Part shown: piece after piece, positions 61,379-64,000 of the stretch
How positions within the stretch are numbered: the first letter of the stretch is position 1
How the letters are laid out: the number at the start of each line of letters is the position of its first letter
From: Palsa-504 sp963756575
GTDB lineage: Bacteria; Actinomycetota; Actinomycetes; Streptosporangiales; Streptosporangiaceae
Assembly (NCBI GenBank): GCA_963756575.1
Contig: CAVWOM010000016.1
Location: 372,001 to 436,000 of the forward strand
Direction of reading: 5' to 3'
DNA: 64,000 nt
Translations under genes and position numbers: made by a program
The notes under the pieces: generated by a model
What the model saw: only the letters and a program-made list of their open reading frames with translations
Databases searched by the model: none
Told to the model about the DNA's origin: nothing

Positions 61379-61439
61379 TAAATCTCCATGAGACACTAAG
61401 TCGGCGGCGGTCAGGACACTCAGCCTCCGGGGGTTCGAG

Positions 61440-62849
61440 ATGAGCACCATGACCACATCAGCCAGCCTCATGACGACAGACAAGATCAGCTCCGCCCTGG
61501 ACGGTCAGTTGCTGCGGCCCGGCGCGGCCGGGTATGACGACGCCCGCACCGTGTGGAACGCGCTGGTGGAGCGGCGTCCGGCCATGATCATCCGATGCGC
61601 GAGCGTCGGCGACGTGGTGACGGCGGCACGCGCGGCCCGCGAGCTTGACCTGGAGATCGGCATCAGATGCGGCGGCCGCAGCGCGCTCGGGTTCGCCGTG
61701 CCCGACGGGGGCCTGATGATCGACCTCTCCCCGATGGGCGGGGTCCGGGTCGACCCGGACCGGCGGCGCGCCTGGGTGCAGGGCGGCGCGCTGCTCGGTG
61801 CGCTCGACGCCGCCGCTCAGCGGTACGGCCTGGCCACTACGGCGGGCAACGTCTCACACACCGGGGTCGGCGGCCTGACCCTCGGCGGCGGGATGGGCTG
61901 GCTGGCCCGCCAGTGCGGGCTTACCTGCGACAACGTCGTCTCGTTCCAGGTGGTGACCGCCGACGGCGAGGTCATCCGGGTCCGCCGGGACACCCATCCT
62001 GACCTGTTCTGGGGCCTGCGCGGCGGAGGAGGCAACTTCGGCGTGGTCACCGAGTTCGAGTTCCGGCTGCACCCGGTCGGTACCAGGGCGCTGCTGGCCG
62101 AATTCTCGTATCCGGCCGGCCAGGCGCCCGGCGTGCTCCGCGGCTGGCGGGACCTGCTCGGCTCGGCGCCACGGCAGGCCACCCTCACCGCGGATATCGG
62201 CAGTGACGCCATGGTGACCGTCGGCTTCGTGTGGGTCGGCGACCCCGGGCGCGGCCGGCGGCTTCTCCCGGCGCTGCGCGCGCTCGGGCGCCCGGCCGCC
62301 GAGCGCGTGCTCGACCTGTCCTACCTGGAGCTCCAGCGGAGGTCCGACTCGGCGCAGAAGCACATGCTCCGCCGCTACTCCACCGGGCATTACCTGCGCG
62401 AGCTGCCCGATGGAGCGCTGGAGGCATTCCTGCACCGGGGGGCGCCCGGCGGCGATGACGGCGGGCACCGGCCGAACGCCGGGCTCCTGGCCTACGGCGG
62501 GGCGATCGCGGATGTGCCCGACCAGGACACCGCGTTCAGTCACCGGGACGCGCTGGTGGAATACGGTGCCGGGACGAGCTGGGACGACCCGGCCCAGGAC
62601 GGGGCCCGGATCGCCGCCGCCCGGCGCTGCGCCGCCGCGCTCGATCCGTATGCCAGCGGGGCGTATGTCAACTTCGTCAACGACGAAGGGGCCGACGGGG
62701 TGCTCCGCGCCTACTCAGCGGAGAAAAAGGAGATCACGATGGGAAAGCTGGTCGTCACCGAGTTCATCACGCTAGACGGGATCATCGAGGATCCGGGCGG
62801 CGCCGAGGGGACCCCGAACGGGGGCTGGGACCGGACGTGCTCCTGCTGA
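61440..62849 (+). CDS. Berberine-bridge/VAO-type FAD oxidase, 3'-truncated and fused to a DHFR-family N-terminus
   Basis: 469 residues. FAD domain: GIRCGGRSALGFAVPDGG, TTAGNVSHTGVGGLTLGGGM, LFWGLRGGGGNFGVVTEFEF. The usual covalent-FAD His of GGHS is Arg here, so flavin is probably non-covalent. The BBE C-terminal sequence is recognisable to AYVNFVNDEGADGVLRAYSA. It then runs in frame into EITMGKLVVTEFITLDGIIE, the start of a dihydrofolate-reductase-like gene. About 20-25 residues of the oxidase end are missing, so a deletion joined the two genes. Confidence 0.83.
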   Translation: MSTMTTSASLMTTDKISSALDGQLLRPGAAGYDDARTVWNALVERRPAMIIRCASVGDVVTAARAARELDLEIGIRCGGRSALGFAVPDGGLMIDLSPMGGVRVDPDRRRAWVQGGALLGALDAAAQRYGLATTAGNVSHTGVGGLTLGGGMGWLARQCGLTCDNVVSFQVVTADGEVIRVRRDTHPDLFWGLRGGGGNFGVVTEFEFRLHPVGTRALLAEFSYPAGQAPGVLRGWRDLLGSAPRQATLTADIGSDAMVTVGFVWVGDPGRGRRLLPALRALGRPAAERVLDLSYLELQRRSDSAQKHMLRRYSTGHYLRELPDGALEAFLHRGAPGGDDGGHRPNAGLLAYGGAIADVPDQDTAFSHRDALVEYGAGTSWDDPAQDGARIAAARRCAAALDPYASGAYVNFVNDEGADGVLRAYSAEKKEITMGKLVVTEFITLDGIIEDPGGAEGTPNGGWDRTCSC

Positions 62850-62877
62850 TCTACCGTCCGGCCGGCGCTCCGGCCGC

Positions 62878-62881
<4 letters not shown>
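62739..62881 (+). pseudogene. Internally deleted dihydrofolate reductase-family (RibD C-terminal-like) gene
   Basis: ATG 62739 has a perfect AAGGAG at 6 nt and begins MGKLVVTEFITLDGIIEDPG, then GAEGTPNGGWD, a standard N-terminus of actinobacterial DHFR-like proteins. Almost at once another frame supplies VLLLIYRPAG and a stop at 62881, which resembles the C-terminus of the same family. About 140 residues between are gone. It abuts the convergent LLM gene. Confidence 0.6.
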
Positions 62882-63942
<1,061 letters not shown>

Positions 63943-64000
63943 GCCTGTCCGAACAGCGTGGAGCGGCGCATTCTTCCGGCGGCCGGGGCGGGGGGCGGTG

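Overview
The window is very GC-rich, with strong G/C bias at third codon positions, many GTG starts and 4-base start/stop overlaps. It carries actinobacterial hallmarks: CtaC/CtaD/CtaF oxidase subunits, an adenosine kinase next to an IscA-type Fe-S protein, the PspA/PspAA/HtpX/PspAB set, DUF3043, DUF3054 and a DUF222-HNH (13E12-type) gene. It is chromosomal DNA of a high-GC actinomycete, probably Streptosporangiales- or Streptomyces-like. Species is not determinable from the sequence alone.

Layout. 1-5.5 kb: a MurJ-type flippase and a four-gene ABC exporter operon (two ATPase/permease pairs). 5.6-7.7 kb: a NarL-type two-component system. 7.7-15 kb: the cytochrome c oxidase operon (ctaC-ctaD-ctaF), a TusA-like protein, the CtaG assembly factor, two exported proteins, adenosine kinase and an IscA/ErpA-type protein. 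15-17.9 kb: an envelope-stress cluster (pspA-pspAA-htpX-pspAB). 18-20.8 kb: DUF3043, aldo/keto reductase and an anti-sigma-type ATPase. 21-27 kb: xylose catabolism (xylB, xylA), then a divergent GH127/LacI pair, both frameshifted. 27-31 kb: DedA, purine nucleoside phosphorylase, CDF transporter and DUF3500. 31-35.3 kb: a GNAT relic, a frameshifted DUF222-HNH gene and small membrane or hypothetical genes. 35.4-40.6 kb: a deoxyribose operon (deoC, aldehyde dehydrogenase and a truncated dehydrogenase-like protein), an SDR and an amidase. 40.7-44.7 kb: a glycosyltransferase relic, an HtrA-like protease, a polyol-type dehydrogenase, DUF3054 and an isochorismatase-like protein. 45-49 kb: a LacI regulator, a secreted glucoamylase-family protein and a membrane Ser/Thr kinase. 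49-64 kb: VOC proteins, a propeller-type glycosidase, sulfotransferase, a frameshifted MFS exporter with a divergent ArsR-type regulator, dehydrogenase, dodecin, a 5-FCL-like protein, nucleotidyltransferase, nitrilase, FAD oxidoreductases, a TetR/SnoaL pair and an LLM flavin monooxygenase.

The pentose theme recurs: xylose isomerase and xylulokinase, a GH127 arabinofuranosidase with its LacI regulator, and deoxyribose-phosphate aldolase with dehydrogenases. Purine nucleoside phosphorylase and adenosine kinase could feed nucleoside salvage into the deoxyribose route.

The most striking property is the number of genes that become family-typical only after a single-base indel is corrected: the TusA-like gene, GH127, LacI, DUF222-HNH, deoC, amidase, GT4 and MFS. 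Several indels lie in short homopolymers, so assembly error must be excluded before calling gene decay. Other structures of note are a pair of related 52-bp palindromic elements more than 20 kb apart, a three-copy 44/45-bp G/C-hairpin tandem repeat, an 18-unit hexamer array, an in-frame fusion of a berberine-bridge oxidase to a deleted DHFR-family gene, and several clean operator-like palindromes next to regulator genes. I found no clearly new defence or mobile system.
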